Assembly (NCBI RefSeq): GCF_001665685.1
Contig: NZ_LZTB01000058.1
Coordinates: 62,001 to 126,000 of the forward strand
DNA length: 64,000 nucleotides
From: Mycobacterium sp. 852013-50091_SCH5140682
Lineage (GTDB): Bacteria > Actinomycetota > Actinomycetes > Mycobacteriales > Mycobacteriaceae
Direction of reading: 5' to 3'
In this document: positions 33,541 to 42,442 of the stretch, in pieces
Layout: each line of letters opens with the position of its first letter
Position numbering within the stretch: the first letter of the stretch is position 1
Program-made: the position numbers and the translations under genes
Notes under the pieces: generated by a model
Databases searched by the model: none
What the model was told of the DNA's origin: nothing
The model's input: only the letters and a program-made list of their open reading frames with translations

Positions 33541-35001
33541 GTGACGGTGGTGGTGCCCAGGACGGGAAACCCTGAAGCCACCGCGACCCGGCCCGCCGTG
33601 CTGATCGCCGGGCTGAGTCTCGTCGTGCTGACCGTCGCGGTCCTGCAGACCGCCGTGGTGCCCGTCCTCGGAGTCATCGCGACGCAACTGGGATCGACGC
33701 CCGCTGCGGTGAGTTGGGCGGTGACCGCGAACCTGCTCGCCGCAGCCGCGGCCACGCCGCTCATCGGCCGGCTCGCGGACCTCTACAGCAAGAAGCGGGT
33801 GTTGCTCGCCGTGCTTGCCGTCGTGCTGGCCGGCTCGGTGCTGGCTGCGACAACCGCGTCGTTGCCGCTGCTGATCGTGGCGCGCGTGCTGCAGGGCGCC
33901 TCCTACGCCCTCTATCCGATCAGCATCGCCGTACTGCGGACCGAACTTGCCGAGGACCGACTGGTCGGCGCGATGTCGATACTGTCGGGGACGCTCGGAT
34001 TCGGTGGCGGCGCCGGGCTGGTTGTGACGGGTCTTTTGATGTCCGGCGGCGCCGGCTATCACCGCGTCTTCTGGCTGACCACTGCCTTCACCGCCGTGGT
34101 CATTGTCGTTGCGGCACTTGCTGTTCCGGAACGTCGACCGGAAACGACCGGAGCCATCGACTGGCTCGGTGCCATCGGACTTGCGGCCGGGCTGTCGGCG
34201 GTGCTGCTGGGCATCACCCAGGGCAACGCGTGGGGCTGGGCCAGTCCGGCCACGCTCGGCCTGCTGGCGGCCGGTGTCGTCGTGCTGGCCGGGTGGTGGC
34301 TGTGGGAGCGGCGCGTGGAGCAGCCGCTCGTGTCGACGGCGATGCTGACCCGGCGGCCGATCCTGTTGACCAACGTCGCCACGGCGTTCGTCGGCATGGG
34401 GTTGTACTTCGCCTTCCTGGGGCTCACCCAGTTCGTCCAGATGCCGCGCGAGGTGGCCGGCTACGGGTTCGGCGCCACCGTGCTGCAGGTCAGCGTCTAC
34501 TTCCTCTTGCCGGGTGCGCTCACCGGTTTCGTCGTGGCGCTCGTCAGCGGCCGGTTCATCGACCGGTACGGCGCCCGGCGGGTGATGGCCGTCGCGGCCG
34601 TCGCGGGCATCGCCGGATTCGTGGTGCTGGCAGTCGCCCACGACCGGGCGTGGCAGGTCATCGTTGCCGGGGTGTTGGCCAACGCGTACATCAGCCTCGG
34701 GTACGGGGCCTTGCCCGCGCTGGTGGTCAGCGAGGTCGACGCCGCACAGACGGGTATCGCCACGAGCATGAACGCCATCGCTCGGACGGTCGGCAGCTCT
34801 GTCGCCGCCGCGATCGTCGCAGTGCTCATCGGCCACGCCCGGGTTCCTTCGGAATCCAGCTTCATCGTCATCTTCATCGCCGGCGCGGTCACCGCCGCCC
34901 TGGCGATGGTTCTCATCGCTGTGTCACGTACTGCCGACCGTCATGGGCAATCGGTTCAGACCCTGTCGTCGTCGCGTGCGATGAACCACGAATGGGGCTG
35001 A
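33541..35001 (+). CDS. MFS drug/proton antiporter
   Basis: 486 residues starting at GTG. About 12-14 helices; the loop 2-3 motif appears as GRLADLYSKKRVL and motif C-like glycines as GTLGFGGGAGLVVTG. This suits drug:H+ antiporters (DHA type). It is divergent from the NCS1 permease with a 56-bp gap, and no regulator is adjacent. Substrate unknown. Confidence 0.85.
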   Translation: MTVVVPRTGNPEATATRPAVLIAGLSLVVLTVAVLQTAVVPVLGVIATQLGSTPAAVSWAVTANLLAAAAATPLIGRLADLYSKKRVLLAVLAVVLAGSVLAATTASLPLLIVARVLQGASYALYPISIAVLRTELAEDRLVGAMSILSGTLGFGGGAGLVVTGLLMSGGAGYHRVFWLTTAFTAVVIVVAALAVPERRPETTGAIDWLGAIGLAAGLSAVLLGITQGNAWGWASPATLGLLAAGVVVLAGWWLWERRVEQPLVSTAMLTRRPILLTNVATAFVGMGLYFAFLGLTQFVQMPREVAGYGFGATVLQVSVYFLLPGALTGFVVALVSGRFIDRYGARRVMAVAAVAGIAGFVVLAVAHDRAWQVIVAGVLANAYISLGYGALPALVVSEVDAAQTGIATSMNAIARTVGSSVAAAIVAVLIGHARVPSESSFIVIFIAGAVTAALAMVLIAVSRTADRHGQSVQTLSSSRAMNHEWG

Positions 35002-35108
35002 TCCCGTCGCCGGTTTCGCGCCGCCCGATGTCGGTGCCCTGAGAAACTGATCCGCAGGTTCCCCACACCCGTACTCGGTGACGCGCTGTTGTGGTCGCAC
35101 GCCCCCTT

Positions 35109-35164
35109 CACTGTAGGAATACGTGCAAAAGACGCCTTCAAACGAAGGATTCCATTGTAGAAAT
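35109..35164. promoter_or_regulatory. Direct repeats and small palindrome upstream of the polyamine-type operon
   Basis: CACTGTAGGAAT (35109-35120) and CATTGTAGAAAT (35153-35164) match at 10 of 12 positions, 44 bp apart (about four helical turns). Between them lies CCTTC-aaac-GAAGG (35135-35148). The arrangement suggests an activator or repressor site for the operon that begins at 35254. The regulator is not identified. Confidence 0.4.
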
Positions 35165-35253
35165 GTTAAATCGTTGCGGAATCGCTTGCGAACGTCGGCC
35201 TCATCCGCGATGGTTTACCCACAGCACCCGCTGCGCCCTGAGGAGGAACTCCA

Positions 35254-36462
35254 CTGACCGGCCCAGACACCACCGCCATCGACGATTCGGCGGGACCCGC
35301 TGGAGCGCCACCCACGAGTGGCAGCCCAGTTATCGAGATCGACCATGTGACCAAACGCTTCGCCGACTACGTCGCGGTACAGGAGGCGGACTTCTCCATC
35401 GCCTCCGGCGAGTTCTTCTCCATGCTCGGCCCATCCGGGTGCGGCAAGACCACGACGCTTCGGATGATCGCCGGATTCGAGAGCCCCAGCGAGGGGGCGA
35501 TCCGGCTCGAAGGCGTCGACGTGTCCCACGTCCCGCCGCACAAGCGCAACGTCAACACGGTGTTCCAGCACTACGCACTCTTCCCGCATATGACGGTGTG
35601 GGACAACGTCGCCTACGGGCCGCGTAGCCGGAAGAAGTCCGCCAAGAAAAGTGCGGCCGAGATCAAGCGCAGCGTCGACGAGCTACTGGAGATCGTGCGG
35701 CTGACCGACTTCGCCAACCGCAAGCCCGGTCAGCTGTCCGGCGGCCAGCAGCAGCGGGTCGCCCTGGCGCGCGCGCTGGTCAACTACCCCAGCGCATTGC
35801 TGCTCGACGAGCCGTTGGGTGCACTGGATCTCAAGCTGCGGCATGCCATGCAGTTCGAACTCAAGCGCATCCAGCGGGAAGTCGGGATCACCTTCATCTA
35901 CGTCACCCACGATCAGGAAGAAGCGCTCACCATGAGCGACCGGATCGCGGTGATGAACGCCGGCAACGTCGAGCAGATCGGCACCCCGACCGAGATCTAC
36001 GACCGGCCGGCCACGGTGTTCGTGGCGAGCTTCATCGGCCAGGCCAACCTGTGGGCCGGACGGCAGACCGGTAGGGCCAACCGCGATTTCGTCGAAGTCG
36101 ACGTGCTGGGAACGACGCTGAAGGCCAAGCCCGGCGACACGACGATCGAGCCCGGCGGGCACGCGACGCTCATGGTCCGACCCGAACGGGTCCGCGTGAC
36201 CATGGACCGGCCGAGTGGTGACCTCGCGACCGTGCCTGCGACCGTCAAGGATCTCACCTTCCAGGGTCCGGTGGTACGGCTTTCCCTTGCCGCACAAGAT
36301 GATTCGACCATCATCGCCCATGTCGGCGCTGAGCAGGACCTGCCGCTGCTGCGGCCCGGTGACGCGGTGCACGTCAGCTGGTCTCCGGACGCCTCCCGGG
36401 TGCTGCCCGCGGCGGACATCCCGACCACCGAAGACCTCGAAGAGATGCTCGACGACTCGTAG
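35254..36462 (+). CDS. Polyamine-type ABC importer ATPase (PotA-like), apparent CTG start
   Basis: 402 residues if started at CTG 35254. The frame is closed by TGA at 35239, and no ATG, GTG or TTG lies in frame before GTG 35347. Starting at 35347 would cut off the conserved first strand VIEIDHVTKRF. AGGAGG at 35241-35246 sits 7 bases before the CTG. Walker A GPSGCGKTT (about 59-67), signature LSGGQQQRV, Walker B ALLLDEPLGALD and a C-terminal TOBE domain are present. It powers the importer encoded by the next three genes; spermidine/putrescine is the family substrate. Confidence 0.85.
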   Translation: MTGPDTTAIDDSAGPAGAPPTSGSPVIEIDHVTKRFADYVAVQEADFSIASGEFFSMLGPSGCGKTTTLRMIAGFESPSEGAIRLEGVDVSHVPPHKRNVNTVFQHYALFPHMTVWDNVAYGPRSRKKSAKKSAAEIKRSVDELLEIVRLTDFANRKPGQLSGGQQQRVALARALVNYPSALLLDEPLGALDLKLRHAMQFELKRIQREVGITFIYVTHDQEEALTMSDRIAVMNAGNVEQIGTPTEIYDRPATVFVASFIGQANLWAGRQTGRANRDFVEVDVLGTTLKAKPGDTTIEPGGHATLMVRPERVRVTMDRPSGDLATVPATVKDLTFQGPVVRLSLAAQDDSTIIAHVGAEQDLPLLRPGDAVHVSWSPDASRVLPAADIPTTEDLEEMLDDS

Positions 36463-36525
36463 TCGCCGGCAGCATTCACCACTCCCCTTCATCCGTCAGC
36501 GCCCCAATTCACCGAAAGGTCGCTC

Positions 36526-37719
36526 ATGCCCAACCACACCGATCCCGCACTGCTCGCCCGGCTTGCCGCCAGCCCCACCTCCCGGCGCCGGTTCCTTGGC
36601 GGAGGCGCGGCGGCCGCAGCCGCGCTCGCCCTTGGCCCGTCGTTCCTGGCGGCATGTGGCTCCAGCGAAAAATCCAGCAGCCCCACGAGCTCCGCGCCAC
36701 CGGATGACGGCACCCCGGCGAGCGGCAATCTGCGTATTTCGAACTGGCCGCTCTACATGGCACCCGGGTTCGTCGATGCCTTCCAGAAGGCCTCCGGGCT
36801 CACCGTGGACTATCGAGAGGACTTCAACGACAACGAGCAGTGGTTCGCCAAGGTCAAGGAGCCGCTGTCGCGCAAGCAGGACATCGGCGCCGATCTGGTG
36901 GTGCCCACCCAGTTCATGGCGCTTCGGCTCAACGGCCTGCACTGGCTCAACGAGATCCGCGATTCCCGCGTCCCCAACAAGAAGAACCTGCGCCCCGATC
37001 TGCTCAACGCGCAGGTCGACCCGGGCCGTAAGTACACGGCGCCCTACATGACCGGCATGGTCGGTCTCGCCTACAACAAGTCCGCGACCGGCCGCGACAT
37101 CACGAAGGTCGAGGACCTGTGGGACCCTGCGTTCAAGGGCCGCGTCAGCCTGCTCTCCGACACCCAGGACGGGCTCGGCATGATCATGCAGTCGCAGGGC
37201 AACTCCCCGGAGAACCCCACGAAGGAAGGGGTCCAGAAGGCTGTCGACCTGGTCCGCGAGCAGAAAGACAAGGGCCAGATCCGCAGGTTCACCGGCAACG
37301 ACTACGCCGACGACCTGGCCGCCGGCAATATCGCTGTCGCCCAAGCTTATTCGGGCGACGTGGTGCAGTTGCAGGCAGATAACCCCAATCTGCATTTCGT
37401 GGTTCCCGAAGCGGGCGGTGACTGGTTCATCGACACCATGGTGATTCCCTACACCACCCAGAACCAGAAGGGTGCCGAGGCGTGGATCAACTACGTCTAC
37501 GACCGCCCGAACTACGCCAAGCTCGTGGCGTTCACCCAGTACGTGCCCGTGTTGACGGACATGGCCGAGGAACTCGACAAGATCAATCCGAACTTGAGCA
37601 AGAACCCGCTGATCAACCCGCCCGCCGAGACACTCGCCAAGCTGAAGTCCTGGGCGGCGCTGACTGACGAGCAGACCCAGGAGTTCAATGCCATGTACGC
37701 CGCGGTCACCGGCGGCTGA
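36526..37719 (+). CDS. Polyamine-type ABC solute-binding lipoprotein, Tat signal
   Basis: 397 residues. A twin-arginine motif (TSRRRFLGG, about residues 17-25) and a lipobox LAAC near residue 42 predict export folded by Tat and lipid anchoring. The mature part is a PotD-type periplasmic-binding fold (LRISNWPLYMAPGFVDAF, then GADLVVPTQFM). It captures a cationic amine for the importer. GAAAGG precedes the ATG. Its exact ligand is not visible from sequence. Confidence 0.88.
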   Translation: MPNHTDPALLARLAASPTSRRRFLGGGAAAAAALALGPSFLAACGSSEKSSSPTSSAPPDDGTPASGNLRISNWPLYMAPGFVDAFQKASGLTVDYREDFNDNEQWFAKVKEPLSRKQDIGADLVVPTQFMALRLNGLHWLNEIRDSRVPNKKNLRPDLLNAQVDPGRKYTAPYMTGMVGLAYNKSATGRDITKVEDLWDPAFKGRVSLLSDTQDGLGMIMQSQGNSPENPTKEGVQKAVDLVREQKDKGQIRRFTGNDYADDLAAGNIAVAQAYSGDVVQLQADNPNLHFVVPEAGGDWFIDTMVIPYTTQNQKGAEAWINYVYDRPNYAKLVAFTQYVPVLTDMAEELDKINPNLSKNPLINPPAETLAKLKSWAALTDEQTQEFNAMYAAVTGG

Positions 37720-37724
37720 CGCCG

Positions 37725-38600
37725 ATGGCAGGTGTAGCAACCAGTAGCCGGCAGCGGAGCAAGGTGGCTCCGTATCTGATGATCCTGCCGGCGCTGGTGT
37801 ACCTCGGGATCTTCTTCGTGGTGCCGTTCTTCTCTCTGGCACGCACGTCGTTGTCGAGCTCGGGCGGATCGGTGTATCTGCCCACGCTGACCTTCGACTG
37901 GAGTATCGGCAACTACGCCAAGGCATTCAGCACCTACAGCGAGCAGATCCTGCGCTCGTTCGGCTACGCGCTGACCGCGACCGTGGTGTGTGCGCTGCTG
38001 GCATTTCCGCTCGCGTACGTCATCGCCTTCAAGGCGGGCCGGTACAAAAACCTGTTGCTCGGCCTGGTCATCCTGCCGTTCTTCGTGACGTTCCTGATCC
38101 GCACGCTGGCGTGGAAGACGATCCTGGCCGACGACGGATGGGTGGTCAGCACACTCGGCTCGATCGGCCTGCTGCCCAGTGAGGGCCGGTTGCTGTCGAC
38201 GAGCTGGGCGGTGATCGGCGGCCTGGTCTACAACTGGATCATCTTCATGATCCTGCCGCTCTACGTGAGCCTGGAGAAGATCGACCCGCGCCTGATCGAG
38301 GCGTCGAAAGACCTGTACTCGACCAATCGTCGCAGCTTCACCAAGGTGATCCTGCCGTTGTCCATGCCCGGTGTGCTGGCAGGCAGCATGCTGGTGTTCA
38401 TACCGGCGGTCGGAGATTTCATCAACGCCGACTACCTGGGCAGCACGCAGACCAGCATGATCGGCAACGTGATCCAGAAACAGTTCCTGGTGGTCAAGGA
38501 TTATCCGGTCGCGGCCGCACTGAGCATGGTTCTGATGGCGATCATCCTTGTCGGTGTCCTGCTCTACACGCGGGCTCTGGGTACGGAGGACCTGGTATGA
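37725..38600 (+). CDS. Polyamine-type ABC permease (PotB-like)
   Basis: 291 residues, six membrane helices. The EAA loop that docks the ATPase reads EASKDLYSTNRRSFTKVILPLSMPG (key residues E, A, G-equivalent S, and the final P-G), near residues 195-220. It lies 5 bp after the binding-protein gene and overlaps the next permease gene by 4 bp (ATGA). Confidence 0.9.
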   Translation: MAGVATSSRQRSKVAPYLMILPALVYLGIFFVVPFFSLARTSLSSSGGSVYLPTLTFDWSIGNYAKAFSTYSEQILRSFGYALTATVVCALLAFPLAYVIAFKAGRYKNLLLGLVILPFFVTFLIRTLAWKTILADDGWVVSTLGSIGLLPSEGRLLSTSWAVIGGLVYNWIIFMILPLYVSLEKIDPRLIEASKDLYSTNRRSFTKVILPLSMPGVLAGSMLVFIPAVGDFINADYLGSTQTSMIGNVIQKQFLVVKDYPVAAALSMVLMAIILVGVLLYTRALGTEDLV

Positions 38601-39442
38601 CATCCGTAGCGGTTGCCGCCGCGACGAGTCCGGATGTACCGAAGACCGTCAAGGGCACCCCCAGGTGGGGTGACTGGGCGTTGCGCATCGTGGCGGGCCT
38701 GGTGTTGCTGTACCTGTTCCTGCCGATCTTCGTCATCGTGTTGTTCTCGTTCAACAAGCCTGCGGGCAAGTTCAACTACACGTGGCAGGAATTCACCTTC
38801 GACAACTGGACCCATCCGTTCAAGTACCCGGACCTGACCGCGGCACTGAAGCTGAGCCTCAACGTCGCCGCCGTGTCGACCGCCGTGGCCCTCGTCCTGG
38901 GCACGCTGGTGGCGATCGCCTTGGTGCGCCAACGGTTTCGGGGACAGAAGGCTGTCGACACGTTCCTGGTGTTGCCGCTGACGGCGCCCGAGGTGGTGAT
39001 GGGTGCGTCGCTGCTGACGCTGTTCCTCGACCTGGGGTGGGCGACGGGCTACGTCACGATCCTCATCGCGCACATCGCCTTCGAGGTCAGCTTCATCGCG
39101 ATGACGGTGCGGGCCAGGGTCCGTGGATTCGACTGGACGCTGGAGGACGCGTCAATGGATCTCGGTGCGAGCCCCACTCGCACGTTCTTCAAAGTGACAC
39201 TGCCGCTGATTGTTCCGGGCATCGTCGCCGCGGCGATGCTGTCGTTCGCGTTGTCGCTCGACGACTTCATCATCACCTATTTCGTCAGCGGCTCGACGGT
39301 CACCTACCCGCTGTACGTCAACGCGGCGGTCAAGGCCGCAGTGCCACCCCAGATCAACGTGCTGGCCACCGCGATTCTGGTGATCAGCCTGGTGCTGCTG
39401 ATGGCGGGAACGCTCTACCGGCGCAAGCGCATCGACGCGTAA
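38597..39442 (+). CDS. Polyamine-type ABC permease (PotC-like)
   Basis: 281 residues, six membrane helices, EAA loop at DASMDLGASPTRTFFKVTLPLIVPG. It pairs with the preceding permease to form the channel. The ALSLDDFIITYFVSG segment after the loop is typical of PotC. Last gene of the operon; a long inverted repeat follows 10 bp later. Confidence 0.9.
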   Translation: MTSVAVAAATSPDVPKTVKGTPRWGDWALRIVAGLVLLYLFLPIFVIVLFSFNKPAGKFNYTWQEFTFDNWTHPFKYPDLTAALKLSLNVAAVSTAVALVLGTLVAIALVRQRFRGQKAVDTFLVLPLTAPEVVMGASLLTLFLDLGWATGYVTILIAHIAFEVSFIAMTVRARVRGFDWTLEDASMDLGASPTRTFFKVTLPLIVPGIVAAAMLSFALSLDDFIITYFVSGSTVTYPLYVNAAVKAAVPPQINVLATAILVISLVLLMAGTLYRRKRIDA

Positions 39443-39452
39443 GCGGTGTCGT

Positions 39453-39509
39453 CGAGATTGACGCCAGGGCTGTGGATTTTCGAATTTCACAGCCCTGGCG
39501 TCAATCTCG
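39453..39509. repeat. Perfect 22-bp inverted repeat between convergent genes (bidirectional terminator or REP-like element)
   Basis: The left arm (39453-39474, starting CGAGATTGACGCC and ending GGCTGTG) is the exact reverse complement of the right arm (39488-39509). The 13-base loop is AT-rich (gattttcgaattt). It lies between the importer stop (39442) and the convergent EamA stop (39524). Stem length and perfection exceed a usual terminator, suggesting a dispersed intergenic palindrome used as terminator. Only one copy is seen in this window. Confidence 0.8.
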
Positions 39510-39523
39510 GTGAGGATGAGTGG

Positions 39524-40390
39524 TCAGCCGACCTCGGCGGGCACCGGTGCTGTGCGTGCGCCATTGCTCGTCGCGCCGACACCGGCCACAACCACCAGCG
39601 CGATGCCGACCACACCGAACAGGGCCGGAACCTGGTGCAGGATGAGCAGTCCCATGAGCATCGCGAAGCCGGGTTCAAGGCTCATCAGCGTGCCGAACGC
39701 CGCAGTAGTGAGCCGGCGCAGCGCCAACAGTTCCAGGGCAAACGGGATGACGGGCAACAGGATCGCCAGGCCGAGACCGATCAACAGGAGCTCTGGAGTG
39801 AGCCGCCCGAACGTGGCGGGACCGGCTGCCAGGCTGGCGACCAGCGCGGCGACCGGCATCGAGATGGCCAGGCCTCTGAGCCCTGCCACCTCGTCGCCGA
39901 CGCGCTGGGTAAGCAGGATGTAGGACGCCCAGCACAGAGCCCCTGCGAGGGCGAACAGCACGCCGATCGGATCGACGGACCCCGTCCACGGCTCGGTCAG
40001 CAAAACCACGCCGAGCCCGGCCGCCGCCGGCCACACGAACCGTCCGCGGCCGCTGCCTTTGGCAACGGCAACGCCCAGTGGCCCAAGGAATTCCAGAGCG
40101 CTCGCGGTGCCCAGCGGGATGCGTGCCACCGCCAACATGAACAGGATGGTCACGCCGGCCGTGGCCGCCCCCAGCAGCACGCATGCGACGAACGACGACC
40201 GGGTGAAATGGGTGGGGCGCGGCCGGACGATCGCGAGCAGGAGCAGCCCGGCCCAGGCCAGGCGCAGCCACGCGACACCCACGGCGCCCAAGTCGTCGAT
40301 GAGCTCGACGGCGATGGCAGCGCCGAGCTGCACGATGAGCATCGCCGCGATTGCCATGAAGGCGCCCTGGCGTGCGGTTGCGGTGGTCAT
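39524..40390 (-). CDS. EamA/RhtA-type amino-acid or metabolite exporter
   Basis: 288 residues from the ATG at 40390. Ten membrane helices made of two EamA halves; the second half has ALEFLGPLGVAV-like and LMSLEPGFAMLMGLLIL segments typical of RhtA (threonine/homoserine exporter). Divergent from the CitE-like gene and convergent with the polyamine-type importer. Substrate unknown. Confidence 0.85.
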   Translation of the reverse strand: MTTATARQGAFMAIAAMLIVQLGAAIAVELIDDLGAVGVAWLRLAWAGLLLLAIVRPRPTHFTRSSFVACVLLGAATAGVTILFMLAVARIPLGTASALEFLGPLGVAVAKGSGRGRFVWPAAAGLGVVLLTEPWTGSVDPIGVLFALAGALCWASYILLTQRVGDEVAGLRGLAISMPVAALVASLAAGPATFGRLTPELLLIGLGLAILLPVIPFALELLALRRLTTAAFGTLMSLEPGFAMLMGLLILHQVPALFGVVGIALVVVAGVGATSNGARTAPVPAEVG

Positions 40391-40420
40391 TACAGCATTG
40401 AACGGCACCGAAATCGTTCG

Positions 40421-40443
40421 TGTCCACGTGATATTTATGGACA
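40421..40443. promoter_or_regulatory. Inverted repeat TGTCCA-N11-TGGACA between divergent genes
   Basis: Perfect 6-bp arms (40421-40426 and 40438-40443) in an AT-rich 111-bp gap between the EamA and CitE-like genes. A second, wider pair GAACGG (40400-40405) and CCGTTC (40446-40451) overlaps it off-centre. A likely operator; the regulator is unknown. Confidence 0.4.
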
Positions 40444-40501
40444 TACCGTTCAGTATTTACTGATGGTTACGATCGCGTGAGCGCCGGGCCGCGAATGCGA
40501 A

Positions 40502-41338
40502 ATGCTGGACCCCGTGAAAATCAACCCACAGGCTTCACGCTCCTGGCTGTTGGTCAACCCCTCGCGTGAGGATGATTTGCACTCACTCGTGGCATCCACC
40601 GCGTGCGACCAAGTGATCCTCGACCTGGAGGACGCCGTCGCGCCCAACGAGAAAGAACCCGCGCGCGAGCGCGTGATGGAATTCCTCAACTCGGGCGGAC
40701 AAGCCTGGGTGCGGGTCAACGACGCTTCCAGTGAGTACTGGTCGGTCGACTGCCGCACCCTCGCCGACGCCAAGGGTTTGTCGGGCGTGGTGCTCGCCAA
40801 GACAGAGGGCGGAAATCACATGTGGGACACCGCCGCCCGGCTCGGTGGCCATTCGCCGGTGATCGCCTTGATCGAGACCGCCCGGGGCCTCTCCCGCGTC
40901 CACGACATCGCCGCGGCCCGGCCATGCTTCCGAATTGCCTTCGGTGTCAACGATTACACGCTGGACATCGGTGTGGAACAGGACCCGTTGGCGCTGGCGT
41001 ACAGCCGTTCTCAGCTGGTTGTCGCCTCGCGCGCGGCACACATCCCCGGGCCCATCGACGGACCCACCCGCGACCCCGAGCAATTGGCCGAAGGAGTGGC
41101 CTTGACCAGACAGATGGGCATGACGGGCAAACTCGCGCTGCGCTCGACGGACGCCGACGTTATCAACAAGGGTCTGAGCCCTTCCGATTCCGACATCTCG
41201 TGGGCCACGGATTTCGTCGAACAGTTCAACAGCCACGGCGGCAAGCCCAAGGACGGCAGCGACCTTCCGCGGCTGAACCGCGCCCGGATCATCCTCGACA
41301 GGGCCAGGATGCTGGGCCTCGCCGTACCTTCGGCATGA
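40502..41338 (+). CDS. HpcH/HpaI aldolase or citrate-lyase-beta-like (CitE-like) protein
   Basis: 278 residues, a TIM barrel. Conserved blocks include VILDLEDAVAP (Mg-binding acids), VIALIETARGL (catalytic or metal Glu) and FGVNDYTLDIG. Stand-alone CitE-like proteins cleave or form C-C bonds of CoA esters such as malyl- or citramalyl-CoA. A CoA thioesterase-like gene follows 90 bp downstream, consistent with CoA-ester chemistry, but the substrate is not identifiable. Confidence 0.82.
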   Translation: MLDPVKINPQASRSWLLVNPSREDDLHSLVASTACDQVILDLEDAVAPNEKEPARERVMEFLNSGGQAWVRVNDASSEYWSVDCRTLADAKGLSGVVLAKTEGGNHMWDTAARLGGHSPVIALIETARGLSRVHDIAAARPCFRIAFGVNDYTLDIGVEQDPLALAYSRSQLVVASRAAHIPGPIDGPTRDPEQLAEGVALTRQMGMTGKLALRSTDADVINKGLSPSDSDISWATDFVEQFNSHGGKPKDGSDLPRLNRARIILDRARMLGLAVPSA

Positions 41339-41428
41339 ACCTGGCCCGCCGGCACCCGGTTTACGTGAGGCTGGCGACGGGACAGGTTCTGCCTGCCGGT
41401 TAGTGTGCAAGGTCAACGAGTGAAAGAG

Positions 41429-42280
41429 ATGACCTTGACGCATACGTTGACCAGCACGCGTCCGTTCACGGACCTGACGACGCTGGAGCCTGTCGGCGCC
41501 GGCACGTACACGGCGTCCGTCGACCCCATCTGGACCATCGGCCCCAAGGTGCACGGCGGCTGCATGATGGCGCTGTGTGCGGCCGCGGCGCGCCGGGCCC
41601 TCGGCGCGGAGGCGGATCTGCAGCCGATCGCCGTGAGCGCCAACTATCTTCACGCCCCAGAACCGGGCGACGTGACGCTCACCGCCACGGTCCGCAAGCG
41701 GGGACGGCAGGTCAGCGTTGTCGATGTCGAGCTGTCCCAAGGAGCTGTGGTGGCGGTGTCCTCCGCGGTCACCCTCGGGCATCTCGATGTGGCCGATCCT
41801 CGCCATCAGGATCCGCTGCCCCTGTCGGACATGGCTGCCGAACCGTCAGCCGACGCCGTACATGTCACCCCCGCGCATCCCATGGGGCAGATCGTGCATG
41901 TCGCACAGGGTTGCGACCTGCGGATCGACCCGTCGGCGGCATTGTTCCTGGCCGGGCAGCAGGGCGAACCGATCAATCGAATGTGGTTGCGACCCTTCGC
42001 ACAGGACGAGGCCGATCCCGATACGGCACTGCTGTTCGCCGTCATGGCCGGCGACATCAGCGCGCCGGTGACGATGAACCGCGGCATGTTCGGCTGGACG
42101 CCGACGGTTCAGCTCACCACCTACCTGCGCCGCAGGCCCGCGCCGGGCTGGATGCGGGTGATGGCGAGCGCCACGGTCATCGGCGAGACCCTGTTCGAGG
42201 AGGACCATCTCATCCTCGATGCGGCGGGGCAGGTCATCGTGCAGAGCCGCCAGCTCGCGATGATCCCGAAAGGGCACTAG
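41429..42280 (+). CDS. Acyl-CoA thioesterase family protein (double hotdog)
   Basis: 283 residues from the ATG at 41429 with AAAGAG upstream; a longer in-frame start at 41405 is less likely. It has two hotdog halves, with the N-terminal IWTIGPKVHGGCMMALCAAAARRAL helix block typical of TesB-like thioesterases. It would hydrolyse an acyl-CoA. Similar in size and layout to the thioesterase at 52186. Confidence 0.8.
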   Translation: MTLTHTLTSTRPFTDLTTLEPVGAGTYTASVDPIWTIGPKVHGGCMMALCAAAARRALGAEADLQPIAVSANYLHAPEPGDVTLTATVRKRGRQVSVVDVELSQGAVVAVSSAVTLGHLDVADPRHQDPLPLSDMAAEPSADAVHVTPAHPMGQIVHVAQGCDLRIDPSAALFLAGQQGEPINRMWLRPFAQDEADPDTALLFAVMAGDISAPVTMNRGMFGWTPTVQLTTYLRRRPAPGWMRVMASATVIGETLFEEDHLILDAAGQVIVQSRQLAMIPKGH

Positions 42281-42312
42281 CCCGGCGTCGACGCGTGCGT
42301 CCGGTCCGGCGC

Positions 42313-42369
42313 CGAACGGCCAGTTATCGCACGGCGCAGCGGAAAACCCGCGTCACAACTGGCCATTCG
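42313..42369. repeat. Imperfect inverted repeat after the thioesterase gene
   Basis: CGAA-c-GGCCAGTT (42313-42325) pairs with AACTGGCC-a-TTCG (42357-42369): 12 of 13 positions. The 31-base interior contains a smaller GCGG-aaaac-CCGC stem. It starts 33 bp after the thioesterase stop. Probably a terminator or REP-like element. Confidence 0.5.
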
Positions 42370-42442
42370 CGGAAGTGACACCGACCCACATCGTTCGCCC
42401 GGTGATCACGGTCCCGACACCCGCAACTGTCACGGTGGACAT

